64,000 nt of DNA from assembly GCF_039542385.1 (NCBI RefSeq), contig NZ_BAABIA010000006.1:171265-235264 (forward strand). The letters are read 5' to 3'. Shown in pieces: positions 45,174-54,217 of the stretch. Under the pieces are notes generated by a model. The model did not search any database. It was not told the DNA's origin and saw only the letters and a list, made by a program, of their open reading frames with translations. Position numbers and translations under genes: made by a program. This DNA is from Prosthecobacter algae (GTDB taxonomy: Bacteria; Verrucomicrobiota; Verrucomicrobiia; Verrucomicrobiales; Verrucomicrobiaceae). Position 1 is the stretch's first letter; the number at the start of each line of letters is the position of its first letter.

Positions 45174-46067
45174 ATGGCCACCCTTTCCTCCATTCTCGAA
45201 GCGGAAGACATCACGAGTCTGCAGAGCCTGCAGCTCTTTGCGCGGACGGTGGTGGAGGGTTTTACCACGGGCCAGCATGCCTCGCCGCATAAGGGGTTCA
45301 GCGTGGAGTTCCGCCAGCATCGGCCCTATGTGCAAGGGGATGACATCCGGCGTCTGGACTGGAAGATCTTTGGCCGGGCGGACCGTTTTTACATCCGTGA
45401 ATTTGATGAAGAGACGAACCTGCGCGCCACGCTGGTACTGGATGCGAGCGGCTCCATGAACTATCGCGGGCAGAAGGGCGTGCTGAAATTTGACTATGCC
45501 CGCAAGCTGGCCGCCGCGATGGCCTACCTGCTGATGTCGCAACAGGATGCGGTGGGACTGGTGACCTTCGACACGAAGATCCGCGACTTCATCCCGAACC
45601 AGACACGCATCACTCATCTGCATCACATGCTGGAGACGATGATCAAAACGGAGCCGGGCAAAGACACAACGCTGGCCCCAGTTTTGGAATCGCTGGCCCA
45701 GCGGCTGAAGCGCCGGGGACTGGTGATCCTCATCAGCGATTTCTTTGACGATGCCGCCTCCATCCTGAAAGCCATCGGCGTGCTGCGCAAAAAGGGCCAT
45801 GAGGTGATCGCGATGCAGCTCTGGGACCGCGATGAGCTGGAGTTCCCGTTTGGCCAGTGGTCGCGTTTTGAGAATCTGGAGAATGCCGAAGACTCGCTGC
45901 TGCTGGATCCCGCCACGGTGCGGCTGCGCTACATGGAGGTGCTGAAGACTTTTCAAGGACAGCTCAAGGAAGGCTTTCGCAAACATCAGGTGGACTACCT
46001 GAGCCTGCCCACGGATGAATCCCATGCGGCAGCTTTGCGGAGTTACCTGGCGCTGAGGATGCGATGA
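45174..46067 (+). CDS. DUF58 (von Willebrand A-like) protein
   Basis: 297 residues. It has the DUF58 core GFSVEFRQHRPYVQGDDIRRLDWKIFGRADRFYIREFDEE (read in parts at 41-80), followed by a VWA MIDAS motif DASGSM at 90-95 and FDTKIRDF near 126-133. Members act with MoxR ATPases in envelope stress or assembly. Spacing from the four-helix-bundle gene is 12 bp. The original moxR to DUF58 distance would have been short before the insertion. Confidence 0.93.
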   Translation: MATLSSILEAEDITSLQSLQLFARTVVEGFTTGQHASPHKGFSVEFRQHRPYVQGDDIRRLDWKIFGRADRFYIREFDEETNLRATLVLDASGSMNYRGQKGVLKFDYARKLAAAMAYLLMSQQDAVGLVTFDTKIRDFIPNQTRITHLHHMLETMIKTEPGKDTTLAPVLESLAQRLKRRGLVILISDFFDDAASILKAIGVLRKKGHEVIAMQLWDRDELEFPFGQWSRFENLENAEDSLLLDPATVRLRYMEVLKTFQGQLKEGFRKHQVDYLSLPTDESHAAALRSYLALRMR

Positions 46068-46080
46068 GAACGGAACGCGC

Positions 46081-46671
46081 ATGCACACCTCCCCACCAGC
46101 CGCAGACCTACCGGAACCCGAAAAGGGCGACCGGGTGACGCTTTTGCAGGAGGGGAGAAAAACCCGCACGACCAACTCCTTCAAAGACGGCCAGTATGAA
46201 AGGCGGGTCGCGGCACTCGGAGACGCCAGGGATCTTGGCGAGTTTGAATCCGTGGAAGCCGCCGCGGCCACCGCCATCCGGGCGCTGGAGTCAGATCCCA
46301 AAGCGGTCTTCATGGTGATCGGCAGTGATGGCCGTGTGCTTGCCATCAAACTCAATCGTGAAGTTCAGCAAGCTCTGGAATTCAAAAAGGGACTGGCAAT
46401 CAAAGCCGTCCTCTTCCTGGTCTGCGCCCTTGTCCCGGGGATCGTTTTTTATTTAAATGCCGAACAGCCTTCGGTCACCGACACCGCTCTTTTGGTCACC
46501 TTCATTTATGCGTTGTGCTGGTTGTTTGGGTTCACTCAAAACGTGGTGGAGGCGGGCGTGATCGCCTGCATTCTCATGACTGTCATCAGCCTGTCCTTCC
46601 CCATTCGGGACGCCATTTCAAAGGCCGTCAGGAAACACCAGGAACAGCGCGCTTTGCCTGCCCCACGATAA
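46081..46671 (+). CDS. Small membrane protein of unknown function
   Basis: 196 residues with a soluble N-terminal half (about 1-100). Three predicted membrane helices follow at about 108-125, 137-155 and 158-178. No family recognised. It sits between the DUF58 and BatA-like genes (13 and 18 bp gaps), so it is a likely operon member, although MoxR operons usually lack it. Confidence 0.7.
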   Translation: MHTSPPAADLPEPEKGDRVTLLQEGRKTRTTNSFKDGQYERRVAALGDARDLGEFESVEAAAATAIRALESDPKAVFMVIGSDGRVLAIKLNREVQQALEFKKGLAIKAVLFLVCALVPGIVFYLNAEQPSVTDTALLVTFIYALCWLFGFTQNVVEAGVIACILMTVISLSFPIRDAISKAVRKHQEQRALPAPR

Positions 46672-46689
46672 CCTTTTCCTCTCCCTCCC

Positions 46690-48828
46690 TTGACCTTTCT
46701 CAATGTTTTCCTTCTTGCTGGCGCGGCTGCTTTTCTGGTGCCGCTGCTGATTCACCTGCTGAACAAGCGGCGGGTGCAGACGGTGCGCTGGGGGGCTATG
46801 CACCTCCTCCAGGAGGTGATGCGCCAGCGGAAAAAGCGGAAGCTGAACATCGAGCAATGGCTGCTGCTGGCGGTGCGCATTGCGATCCCGATCGTGCTGG
46901 CGCTGTGCCTGGCGCGGCCGGTGCTGACGGCGCTGCGTTCCTTTGGCCTGGGCAAGACCTCGCTGGTGATGCTGCTGGATGATTCCTTTTCCATGCGGGC
47001 CCCGGCCCCGGGCGGCTCCCCAGCAGAGCGAGCATGGCAGGATGTGGGCCAGGTGCTGCAGGCGCAGCCCAAGGGATCCGACGCACAAGTGGTGCTGGCA
47101 GGGGGCAATGCCCGGCGGCTGCTGGACCAAAGCACCAGCACGCTGGAAGTGATCCCGCAACAGCTCGCAGAGACGACCAACCAAGCCGGGCCGGTGAAGG
47201 TGAATGAGGCGCTGCAAACGGCAGTGGCCTCCCTCTCCAGCGCACCCAATGGAGCGCGGGAACTGGCCATCGTTTCCGACTTCCAGTCCAGTGACTGGAA
47301 AAGCGCCGCCGATGGGGCGGCCCTGCCCGCGCTGGATGCCCTGATGAAGCAGGAGCCGAAACCGCAGGTGACCTTTTACCGCCTAACCAGTGATCTGACT
47401 GAGAACCTAAGCATCGCCAGCGCCGACCTTTCCGCGCTGGTGGTGGCGGAGGAGCAGCCCATCGGCCTGCGGGTGCGCATTCAGAACCACGGCAAGCGCT
47501 CCTGGCAGGATGTGGCGGTGCATCTGGAGGCGGACGGTGCGCGGCTGCGGACCTCGCGTGTGACGCTGGCCCCGGAGGGCGAGGCGCTGATCAGCTTTAC
47601 CCACGCTTTCACGAGCATCGGCGATCACTCCCTGGCCGTGCGGCTGGAGGGGGACAGCTTTGCCGATGACAATGCTTTTTACTCCGTGGTGCAGGTGCGC
47701 AATCAACTGAATGTGCTGCTGGTGGACGGTGACCCCGGCACGGAGGCCCTGAGCGGTGCGGCGGACTTTTTGGAACTGGCACTCACGCCTTATCAATCCG
47801 CCAGCGCCAGCCTCAAGGACCTCATCCGCATCACCAAGGTGGAGGCCAAGCGGCTGCGCGAGACGGACTTTCGCGGACAAGAAATCATCGTGCTGGCGGA
47901 TGTGGACCGGCTGCAAGGCAACCGACTGAGCGAACTGGACAAGTTTGTGAAGGCAGGCGGCGGACTGATCGTGTTCACGGGTCCGCATTGCGACCTGAAC
48001 TGGTATAACCAGGAGTTCTACCGCAAGGGCGAGGGCCTGCTGCCCGCCGGCCTGAAGGGTCTGCAACGTGCCACCTCAGCAGCCCCGGCGCGCATCCTGC
48101 AACAACGGCTCACCCATCCGGCTACGGTTTACTTCAATGATGCCCGTGGGGGACGGCTGCAAGAAGCTGGCTTCCAGGCCTGGATGGAACTGGATACAGC
48201 CCAAGACGCTGGATCGAAGCCGCTGCTGATGCTGGATCGCGGCACGCCGCTGTTTTTGGAAAAAGCGAGGGAACGTGGCCGGGTGATCCTCTCCGCCACG
48301 ACGGCGGATGCTGAGTGGTCTAACCTGCCGCTCCAACCCTTTTTTGTGCCGCTGATGCAGCGTCTGGTGACCTACCTAGCCACGCAGAGCACCGTCACCG
48401 CCTGGGATCAAGTGGGCGCACCGCTGCGGGTGGTGATGGCCAAAGAACGCGCTGGGGTGGAGTACACCCTGCGCGATGTGACCAGCCAGACGCAGACACT
48501 GAAGGTGAAAGCCGAAGGCGACCACGCTCTGCTGGAGTCCCCCCCAATCACGAGTCCGGGCATCTATAAGCTGACGCAGGGGAACAGCACGCGCCTGCTG
48601 GCCTACAATCTGGACCCGGCAGAATCCAACCTGGCTCCCCTGCCCCAGGAGCAGGTGAAGCAACTGGCCGAGCGGTATGACGCGGCCTTTGTGGAGTCTT
48701 TCGATGCCTGGCAAAAGCTGGACCGCACCCGCCGCCATGGCAGTGAACTGTGGCAGCCGTTTCTCATCGGGCTGCTGGTGCTGCTGTTCTTTGAGGTGCT
48801 GCTGCAGCAGAGGATCGCGAGGGGGTAG
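46690..48828 (+). CDS. BatA-domain membrane protein
   Basis: 712 residues with the aerotolerance-type N terminus: FLNVFLLAGAAAFLVPLLIHLLNKRRVQTVRWGAMHLL. A second membrane helix follows (about 58-78), then a VWA-like domain with LLDDSFSM near 97-104, a large periplasmic part with a GATase-like strand pattern (VLLVDGDPGTEAL), and a final C-terminal helix. A TTG start at 46690 is chosen because the BatA N terminus begins there and no in-frame ATG precedes it. It completes the moxR operon. Confidence 0.88.
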   Translation: MTFLNVFLLAGAAAFLVPLLIHLLNKRRVQTVRWGAMHLLQEVMRQRKKRKLNIEQWLLLAVRIAIPIVLALCLARPVLTALRSFGLGKTSLVMLLDDSFSMRAPAPGGSPAERAWQDVGQVLQAQPKGSDAQVVLAGGNARRLLDQSTSTLEVIPQQLAETTNQAGPVKVNEALQTAVASLSSAPNGARELAIVSDFQSSDWKSAADGAALPALDALMKQEPKPQVTFYRLTSDLTENLSIASADLSALVVAEEQPIGLRVRIQNHGKRSWQDVAVHLEADGARLRTSRVTLAPEGEALISFTHAFTSIGDHSLAVRLEGDSFADDNAFYSVVQVRNQLNVLLVDGDPGTEALSGAADFLELALTPYQSASASLKDLIRITKVEAKRLRETDFRGQEIIVLADVDRLQGNRLSELDKFVKAGGGLIVFTGPHCDLNWYNQEFYRKGEGLLPAGLKGLQRATSAAPARILQQRLTHPATVYFNDARGGRLQEAGFQAWMELDTAQDAGSKPLLMLDRGTPLFLEKARERGRVILSATTADAEWSNLPLQPFFVPLMQRLVTYLATQSTVTAWDQVGAPLRVVMAKERAGVEYTLRDVTSQTQTLKVKAEGDHALLESPPITSPGIYKLTQGNSTRLLAYNLDPAESNLAPLPQEQVKQLAERYDAAFVESFDAWQKLDRTRRHGSELWQPFLIGLLVLLFFEVLLQQRIARG

Positions 48829-49010
48829 AGGGATTTGAGCGTGAGGGCAGGTTCAGGGGTCGGGATTTGGCAAGTCCCGTGGTTTGGGGAGTCTTTAGAG
48901 TGGACGAGAGCTGGGGGAATGGGGCGGGCTTTTTTAACAGGATTGACAAGATTCCAGGATTAACAAGATGTTTGGCAAGGTGTCGGATGGGGCGGGTTTG
49001 TTCGGTCTGT

Positions 49011-49080
49011 TGGTGTCTAGCCTTTAGGCAACTCCATGACGTGCCGAACCTTCTCCAGATCGCCTAAAGGCTAGACACCA
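49011..49080. repeat. Palindrome with 19-bp arms (unit 1)
   Basis: TGGTGTCTAGCCTTTAGGC (49011-49029) and its perfect inverse (49062-49080) around a 32-nt loop. Confidence 0.93.
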
Positions 49081-49284
49081 GCAGAGCTGGCGGGAACAGA
49101 GGGGTAGGCCGACCCAAGGTTTGAGCCCAAGGAGCGTGACTTGCCAAGTCCCGTGGTTTGGGGAGTCTTTAGAGTGGACGAGAGCTGGGGGAATGGGGCG
49201 GGCTTTTTTAACAGGATTGACAAGATTCCAGGATTAACAAGATGTTTGGCAAGGTGTCGGATGGGGCGGGTTTGTTCGGTCTGT

Positions 49285-49354
49285 TGGTGTCTAGCCTTTA
49301 GGCGACTCCATGACCTGCCGAACCTTCTCCAGATCGCCTAAAGGCTAGACACCA
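49285..49354. repeat. Palindrome with 21-bp arms (unit 2)
   Basis: Same element as at 49011. A G in place of A extends the stem by two pairs (ends GGCGA / TCGCC), consistent with a base change that restores pairing. Confidence 0.93.
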
Positions 49355-49570
49355 GCAGAGCTGGCGGGAACGGAGGGGTAGACCGACCCAAGGTTTGAGC
49401 CCCAGGAGCGAGACTTGCCAAGTCCCGTGGTTTGGGCGTGTTTGGGGTGGATGGGGGAATGGATCCAACTTTTTCAGTGGATGTGCATTTGGTTAGGCGG
49501 AATGATTCATCCATCTTCTACCGGATATCTTTTTGCCATTTTCTGGGAGGCAGGGGCTGGAGAGTGGCGC

Positions 49571-51036
49571 AGGTTTAGGGGCAGGGACTTGGCAAGTCCC
49601 GGTCCCTGGGGGCGGTGGGGAAGCTCGTTTGTGTTAGAGCGGGCGGTGGATTCCGGCGTCCCTTCAGGACGCGACCTTGATTGACATCGTTGGTTCGATT
49701 GGGGTCCGGTGGTTCTCGGTGGCTGCGCCACCTTCACCACCGGCTACTTTCCGGGCTCCCTCCGGGAGCCGAGGTCGGAGTGGCGGGTGCGGAATTCCGC
49801 AGAAGGGAGGCCTTTTGGAAGCTCAGGGGTAGGTGAGCTTTTCGAGAGCGCCAGAGGACTGGCGCAGTCCAGAACGCTTTGCGACTGCGGTGCCGCTGCG
49901 AGCGTCGAGGCGAAAAGGTGAGGGCAGGTTCAGGGGCCGGGACTTGGCAAGTCCCGCTCCTTGGGGGGCGGTGGGGAAGCTCGTTTGTGTCAGAGCGGGC
50001 GGTGGATTCCGGCGTCCCTTCAGGACGCGACCTTGATTGACATCGTTGGTTCGATTGGGGTCCGGTGGTTCTCGGTGGCTGCGCCACCTTCACCACCGGC
50101 TACTTTCCGAGCTCCCTCCGGGAGCAGGGGCTGCGGTGGAGGGTGCGGAATTCCACAGAAGAGAGGCTTTTTGGAAGCTCAGGGGTAGGTGAGCTTTTCG
50201 AGAGCGCCAGGGGACTGGCGCAGTCCAGGACGCTTCGCGACTGCGGTGCCGCTGCGACTGTCGAGGCGGAAAGGTGCGGACAGGTTCAGAGGCCGGGACT
50301 TGGCAAGTCTTGCTCCTAGGGGGGCGGTGGGGAAGCTCGTTTGTGTCAGAGCGGGCGGTGGATTCCAGCGTCCCTTCAGGACGCGACCTTGATTGACATC
50401 GTTGGTTCGATTGGGGTCCGGTGGTTCCCGGTGGCTGCGCCACCTTCACCACCGGCTACGTTCCGGGCTCCCTCCGGGAGCTGGGCCGGAGTGGCGGGTG
50501 CGGAATTCCGCAGAAGGGAGGCCTTTTGGAAGCTCGAGGGTAGGTGAGCTTTTCGAGAGCGCCAGAGGACTGGCGCAGTCCAGGACGCTTCGCGACTGCG
50601 GTGCCGCTGCGACTGTCGAGGCGGAAAGGTGGGGGCAGGTTCAGGGGCCGGGACTTGGCAAGTCCCGCTCCTTGGGGGGCGGTGGGGAAGCTCGTTTGTG
50701 TGAGAGTGGGTGGAGGATTCCGGCGTCCCTTCAGGACGCGACCTTGATTGAAATCGTTGGTTCGATTGGGGTCCGGTGGTTCTCGGTGGCTGCGCCACCT
50801 TCACCACCGGCTACTTTCCGGGCTCCCTCCGGGAGCAGGGGCCGGACTTGGCAAGTCTTGCTCCTAGGGGGGCGGTGGGGAAGCTCGTTTGTGTCAGAGC
50901 GGGCGGAGGATTCCAGCGTCCCTTCAGGACGCGACCTTGATTGACATCGTTGGTTCGATTGGGGTCCGGTGGTTCCCGGTGGCTGCGCCTCCTTCACCAC
51001 CGGCTACGTTCCGGGCTCCCTCCGGGAGCCGAGGCC
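49571..51036. repeat. Tandem array with 356-bp period (five units, last one shortened)
   Basis: The marker TTGACATCGTTGGTTCGATT (TTGAAATCG in the fourth copy) begins at 49681, 50037, 50393, 50748 and 50941, giving periods of 356, 356, 355 and 193. Each full unit carries, in order, GGGACTTGGCAAGTCCC, GCGTCCCTTCAGGACGC, GGTGGCTGCGCCACC, GGCTCCCTCCGGGAGC and a family A REP-like element, all self-complementary. The last unit has lost about 162 bp, including its family A element. Confidence 0.92.
49835..49882 (+). repeat. REP-like family A copy inside the 356-bp array
   Basis: First of three in the array. The others are at about 50191-50239 and 50546-50594. Small differences (AGAACGCTTTGCG against AGGACGCTTCGCG) show that the units have started to diverge. 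Confidence 0.85.
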
Positions 51037-51056
51037 GGGGTGACAGGCAGTTACAC

Positions 51057-51090
51057 AAAAAAGCGCGTCCGCCTTTGCAGGGGGACGCGC
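51057..51090 (-). terminator. Rho-independent terminator of the S41 protease gene
   Basis: GCGCGTCC (51063-51070) pairs with GGACGCGC (51083-51090), with an A-run at 51057-51062 that becomes the T-run on the minus strand. It is 29 bp past the stop. Confidence 0.88.
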
Positions 51091-51118
51091 TGTGGAGGGA
51101 TCCGGGTGGGATCAGAGA

Positions 51119-53479
51119 TTATTTGGCGATCTTCTCTTCAGCTTTGGCGGTGGTGGGGCGCTTGCTGGTGAGTTCGAGGAAGTCACGCATGATGTTGACG
51201 GTTTCGAGCTTGGTGGGCTCGAGGCCGTAGGGGAATTTAGAGAGCTCGGAAGCGCCTTCTTCGCCATCGGCTTTGGCGGCCATTTTCATGCCGGTGCTCT
51301 GCTCGCGGGTGAAGGCAGACTCGGGGACGAGTTCGGCAGCATCCACGTTGTCGAGGGTGAGGTGATAGGTTTTGAAACCATCCTGCTTGAGCTTCTCGTT
51401 GAGGGTTTTGACGCGGGTGGCGCGCTCAGCTTCCTGCTTCTCGCGGCGGGCCTTGGTTTCGGCGGTTTCTTTTTCGCGTTCGGCCAGGCTGAGGACGGCG
51501 GTGTTGCGGTCGATGCGCTCTTTCAGGCGCTTGGACTCATCGAGGATGTATTGGAACTCGGGATTGCTGTTGAGACGGCCGGTGAGGCGGTTGCGCAGCT
51601 CTTCGAGGGGGTAGGGTTTCTCGGTGATGAGGCTGTATTTGCGGGCCGGGATGGTGTCGTAGGGCAGCGGGTTGTCGGCAGAGCCTTCACCGATGTCGAG
51701 GACGTCGCGGATGGAAGGCAGGACGAGATCGGGCTCGACGCCTTTAAGCTGGGTGGAGCCGCCAGCGATGCGGTAGAACTTCTGGATGGTGACCTTGAGA
51801 TTACCGGCGCGGCTTTTGTCGCTGAAGAAGGGCATGAAGCGGTCCACGGGCAGGATGGTCTGCACGGTGCCTTTGCCGAAGGTGGACTTGTCACCGACGA
51901 TGAGGGCGCGGCGGTAGTCCTGAAGGGCGGCGGCCAAAATCTCCGAGGCGGAGGCGCTGGTCTTGTCGGTGAGGACGATCATGGGGCCGTCGTAGAAGGC
52001 CTTGGGCGTTTCGCATTCGCGCCAGGAGATGGAACCGCGCCAGTCTTTGGCCTGGACGACGGGGCCGGAAGGAACAAAGAGGCCGGTGAGGCGGATGGCT
52101 TCCTCCAGGGAGCCGCCGCCATTGCCGCGAAGGTCGAGGACGAGACCGTCGATCTTTTCCTTCATGAGGCGAGCGAGCAGACGCTGGACGTCATCGGTGG
52201 TGCTGACGGTGCCCTCTTCCATGTCGGCATAGAAGGAGGAAAGATTGATCCAGCCGATCTTCATGGGCGGGCCCATTTCGGAAGGCGTGAGGAGGAGCTC
52301 GGCGTTGGCGAGCTTTTCCTTCAGTTCCACCTCGCCACGAACGATGGTGATGATCTTGGTGGCGCTAGGATCGTCAGCCGGATTGACACGCAGGCGGACG
52401 GTGCTGCCGTCCTTGCCGCGGATCATGTCCACGATCTTCTGCAGCTTCATGTACTTGGTCTCGACGAATTCGGCATCGCCCTGGGCCACGCCGGTGATCT
52501 TGTCATTGAGCTTCAGCTCGCCCTGCTTGTCGGCAGGACCACCGACGACGATGCCCTGGATCTGGGCAACGTCATCCACCAGGCCGAGAAGGGCACCGAT
52601 GCCGACGAGCTTGTGCTTCATCTGGATGTTGAAGTTGTCGGTCTCATTGACGCTCATGTATTCCGTGTGCGGATCGTAGGCGGCGGAGAGGCTGGAGAGG
52701 AAGAAGTCCACGACGTCTTCCTGGTCGTTTTCCTCGATGCTTTCGAGAAGGCGCTCATAGTCCTTCATCACGCGCTCTTCGGCGGTGAAGGGCTTTTCTT
52801 CCTTGGCCGGGGCGGCGGCAGGCTTGGCGGCAGCGACGGCTTTGTCGGCCTCTGGCTTTTTCTCGCCTTCAGGCTTTTTGTCAGCGGCGGCGGTGTCGGG
52901 CTTTTTCTCAGCTTCCTTTTTAGCCTTTTCTTCGGCCTTCTTTTTGGCGTCTTCGGCCTTGGCTTCATCGGCCAGCTTTTCCTGGAGGAGGTTGTCCTCA
53001 AGGATGTCGAGCCAGATTTTGTCCTGCTCCGCCTTGTCTTTCGGATAAGGGGCCGCATCGCGCTTCAGCTCAATGGTGCGGGTGGAGTCGAAGGTGAACT
53101 TGTGGTCCTTGAGGGTCTTCTGGGTGAAGTCGATGCGCTCCTTGACGCGCTGCTTGTAGATGTCGTAGATCTCAATGGCGGGGCTGATGTTGCGCATCAG
53201 GACGTGGTCATCGAGGGTCGTGTCATACTTGCTCTTAAAACCATCCACATCGGCCTGGGTGAAGAAGACGTGACGGAAATCGAGCAGGTTCAGATAATTC
53301 TGCAGGAGCTTGGCCGAGACTTCGTCATCGAAGTCCCGGTGAGAGTAGTGCTGACTCTGGAGCATGTAGGCAACATGCATGGCTACTTGACCAAAATTGG
53401 TCTCGGCGCGTGCAGGCGTAAATGCCAGGGTGATGGTCGCCAGGCTGGCGGCCACGAAGGACAAGGGATGACGAGTCAT
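51119..53479 (-). CDS. Carboxy-terminal processing protease (S41 family, Tsp/Prc-like)
   Basis: 786-residue exported protease with a signal peptide ending near ARA. It has the Tsp-type N-terminal domain (about 30-270), a PDZ domain with GIGALLGL and GGPADKQGELKLNDKI (about 285-370), and the S41 core with LRGNGGGSLEEA. The catalytic dyad is Ser510 in KTSASASE and Lys536 in STFGKG. A C-terminal DUF3340-like helical part follows. Unusual is a Lys/Glu/Ala/Pro-rich low-complexity insertion at about 171-230 before the PDZ domain. It is divergent from the MBL gene, with about 100 bp between the starts. Confidence 0.94.
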   Translation of the reverse strand: MTRHPLSFVAASLATITLAFTPARAETNFGQVAMHVAYMLQSQHYSHRDFDDEVSAKLLQNYLNLLDFRHVFFTQADVDGFKSKYDTTLDDHVLMRNISPAIEIYDIYKQRVKERIDFTQKTLKDHKFTFDSTRTIELKRDAAPYPKDKAEQDKIWLDILEDNLLQEKLADEAKAEDAKKKAEEKAKKEAEKKPDTAAADKKPEGEKKPEADKAVAAAKPAAAPAKEEKPFTAEERVMKDYERLLESIEENDQEDVVDFFLSSLSAAYDPHTEYMSVNETDNFNIQMKHKLVGIGALLGLVDDVAQIQGIVVGGPADKQGELKLNDKITGVAQGDAEFVETKYMKLQKIVDMIRGKDGSTVRLRVNPADDPSATKIITIVRGEVELKEKLANAELLLTPSEMGPPMKIGWINLSSFYADMEEGTVSTTDDVQRLLARLMKEKIDGLVLDLRGNGGGSLEEAIRLTGLFVPSGPVVQAKDWRGSISWRECETPKAFYDGPMIVLTDKTSASASEILAAALQDYRRALIVGDKSTFGKGTVQTILPVDRFMPFFSDKSRAGNLKVTIQKFYRIAGGSTQLKGVEPDLVLPSIRDVLDIGEGSADNPLPYDTIPARKYSLITEKPYPLEELRNRLTGRLNSNPEFQYILDESKRLKERIDRNTAVLSLAEREKETAETKARREKQEAERATRVKTLNEKLKQDGFKTYHLTLDNVDAAELVPESAFTREQSTGMKMAAKADGEEGASELSKFPYGLEPTKLETVNIMRDFLELTSKRPTTAKAEEKIAK

Positions 53480-53582
53480 GGGGGTTTGCTGTCTAATTAC
53501 GCATTGCAGCGGGAGAAATCGTCAGCAAATTTGCCGTTTGCCGCTTGAAATGTCCACAGGTTTCCCACATCAGCAGCAGGTT

Positions 53583-54200
53583 ATGTTGCAATTGGAAACC
53601 TACACGGGCGGAATTGTCGAGACTAACGGCCATTTGCTGCGCCTGCCGCGATTTAACCTTTTGGTGGATGCTCCGCAGGGGGTGGCAAGGTGGCTGGAAA
53701 GCCAGAATGTGAAGGTGGATGCTCTGTTTTTGACCCATCAGCACTTTGACCATGTAATGGATGCAGCGGCGGTGAAGGAGGGCCATCAGTGCCCGGTGTA
53801 TGCCTGGACGGAGTTTGACCGGAACCTGACCCTGGAGAGATTCTTCGGGGCGATGGCGGGCAGCGCTTTTTCCGTGCCGGAATTCACGGTGGACCATGTG
53901 CTGAAAGACATGACGGAGGTGGAGGCCGTGGGCCAGACATGGAAGCTGCAACACATTCCGGGGCACTCGCCGGACAGCCTGTGCTTTTGGCTGGAGGAGG
54001 CGGGCGTGCTTTTCAGCGGGGATGTGATCTTCAGCGGCAGCCTGGGGCGGTCCGACTTCCCTGGCGGCTCGCACCAGCAACTGGTGACGGGCATCCGTGA
54101 GAAGCTATGGGCCCTGCCTGCGGAAACCCAGGTCTTCTCTGGCCACGGGCCGGACACGACGCTGGGCGAGGAGCGCGAGACGAATCCGTTTTTGCAGTAG
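53583..54200 (+). CDS. Metallo-beta-lactamase-fold hydrolase
   Basis: 205 residues from the ATG at 53583 (an upstream ATG at 53550 is possible). It begins with LETYTGGIVETNGHLL, has the metal-binding THQHFDHVMD near 48-57, a His in IPGHSPDS, an Asp in FSGDVIF and a final FSGHGPDT. This is the usual glyoxalase-II/hydroxyacylglutathione-hydrolase-like order. Substrate unknown. Confidence 0.9.
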   Translation: MLQLETYTGGIVETNGHLLRLPRFNLLVDAPQGVARWLESQNVKVDALFLTHQHFDHVMDAAAVKEGHQCPVYAWTEFDRNLTLERFFGAMAGSAFSVPEFTVDHVLKDMTEVEAVGQTWKLQHIPGHSPDSLCFWLEEAGVLFSGDVIFSGSLGRSDFPGGSHQQLVTGIREKLWALPAETQVFSGHGPDTTLGEERETNPFLQ

Positions 54201-54217
54201 CTGCGTCTTCTCCAGGC

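Larger units (their letters stand above)
48871..49420. repeat. 274-bp tandem repeat (two units plus start of a third)
   Basis: CAAGTCCCGTGGTTTGGG occurs at 48871, 49145 and 49419, exactly 274 bp apart. The first two full units differ at only a few bases. Each holds one ACAGGATTGACAAGATTCCA element and one large palindrome. Confidence 0.93.
48829..51056. other. 2.2-kb gene-free repeat block
   Basis: Between the BatA-like and S41 genes nothing codes convincingly. The left part (to about 49420) is two 274-bp direct repeats with a third partial start. A unique spacer follows (49421-49570). The right part (49571-51036) is five copies of a unit with 356-bp period. Open frames exist on both strands (for example 120-codon frames on the minus strand in successive units) but track the repeats and show no family similarity. 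Confidence 0.8.

Noticed and set aside
48867..49341. Two 66-codon frames in the 274-bp repeats
   Set aside because: Identical because the DNA is repeated. They span the palindrome and show no protein-like features.
51092..53548. Plus-strand open frame of 818 codons
   Set aside because: Antisense to the S41 protease, which has clear catalytic motifs. Composition is typical of a shadow frame.
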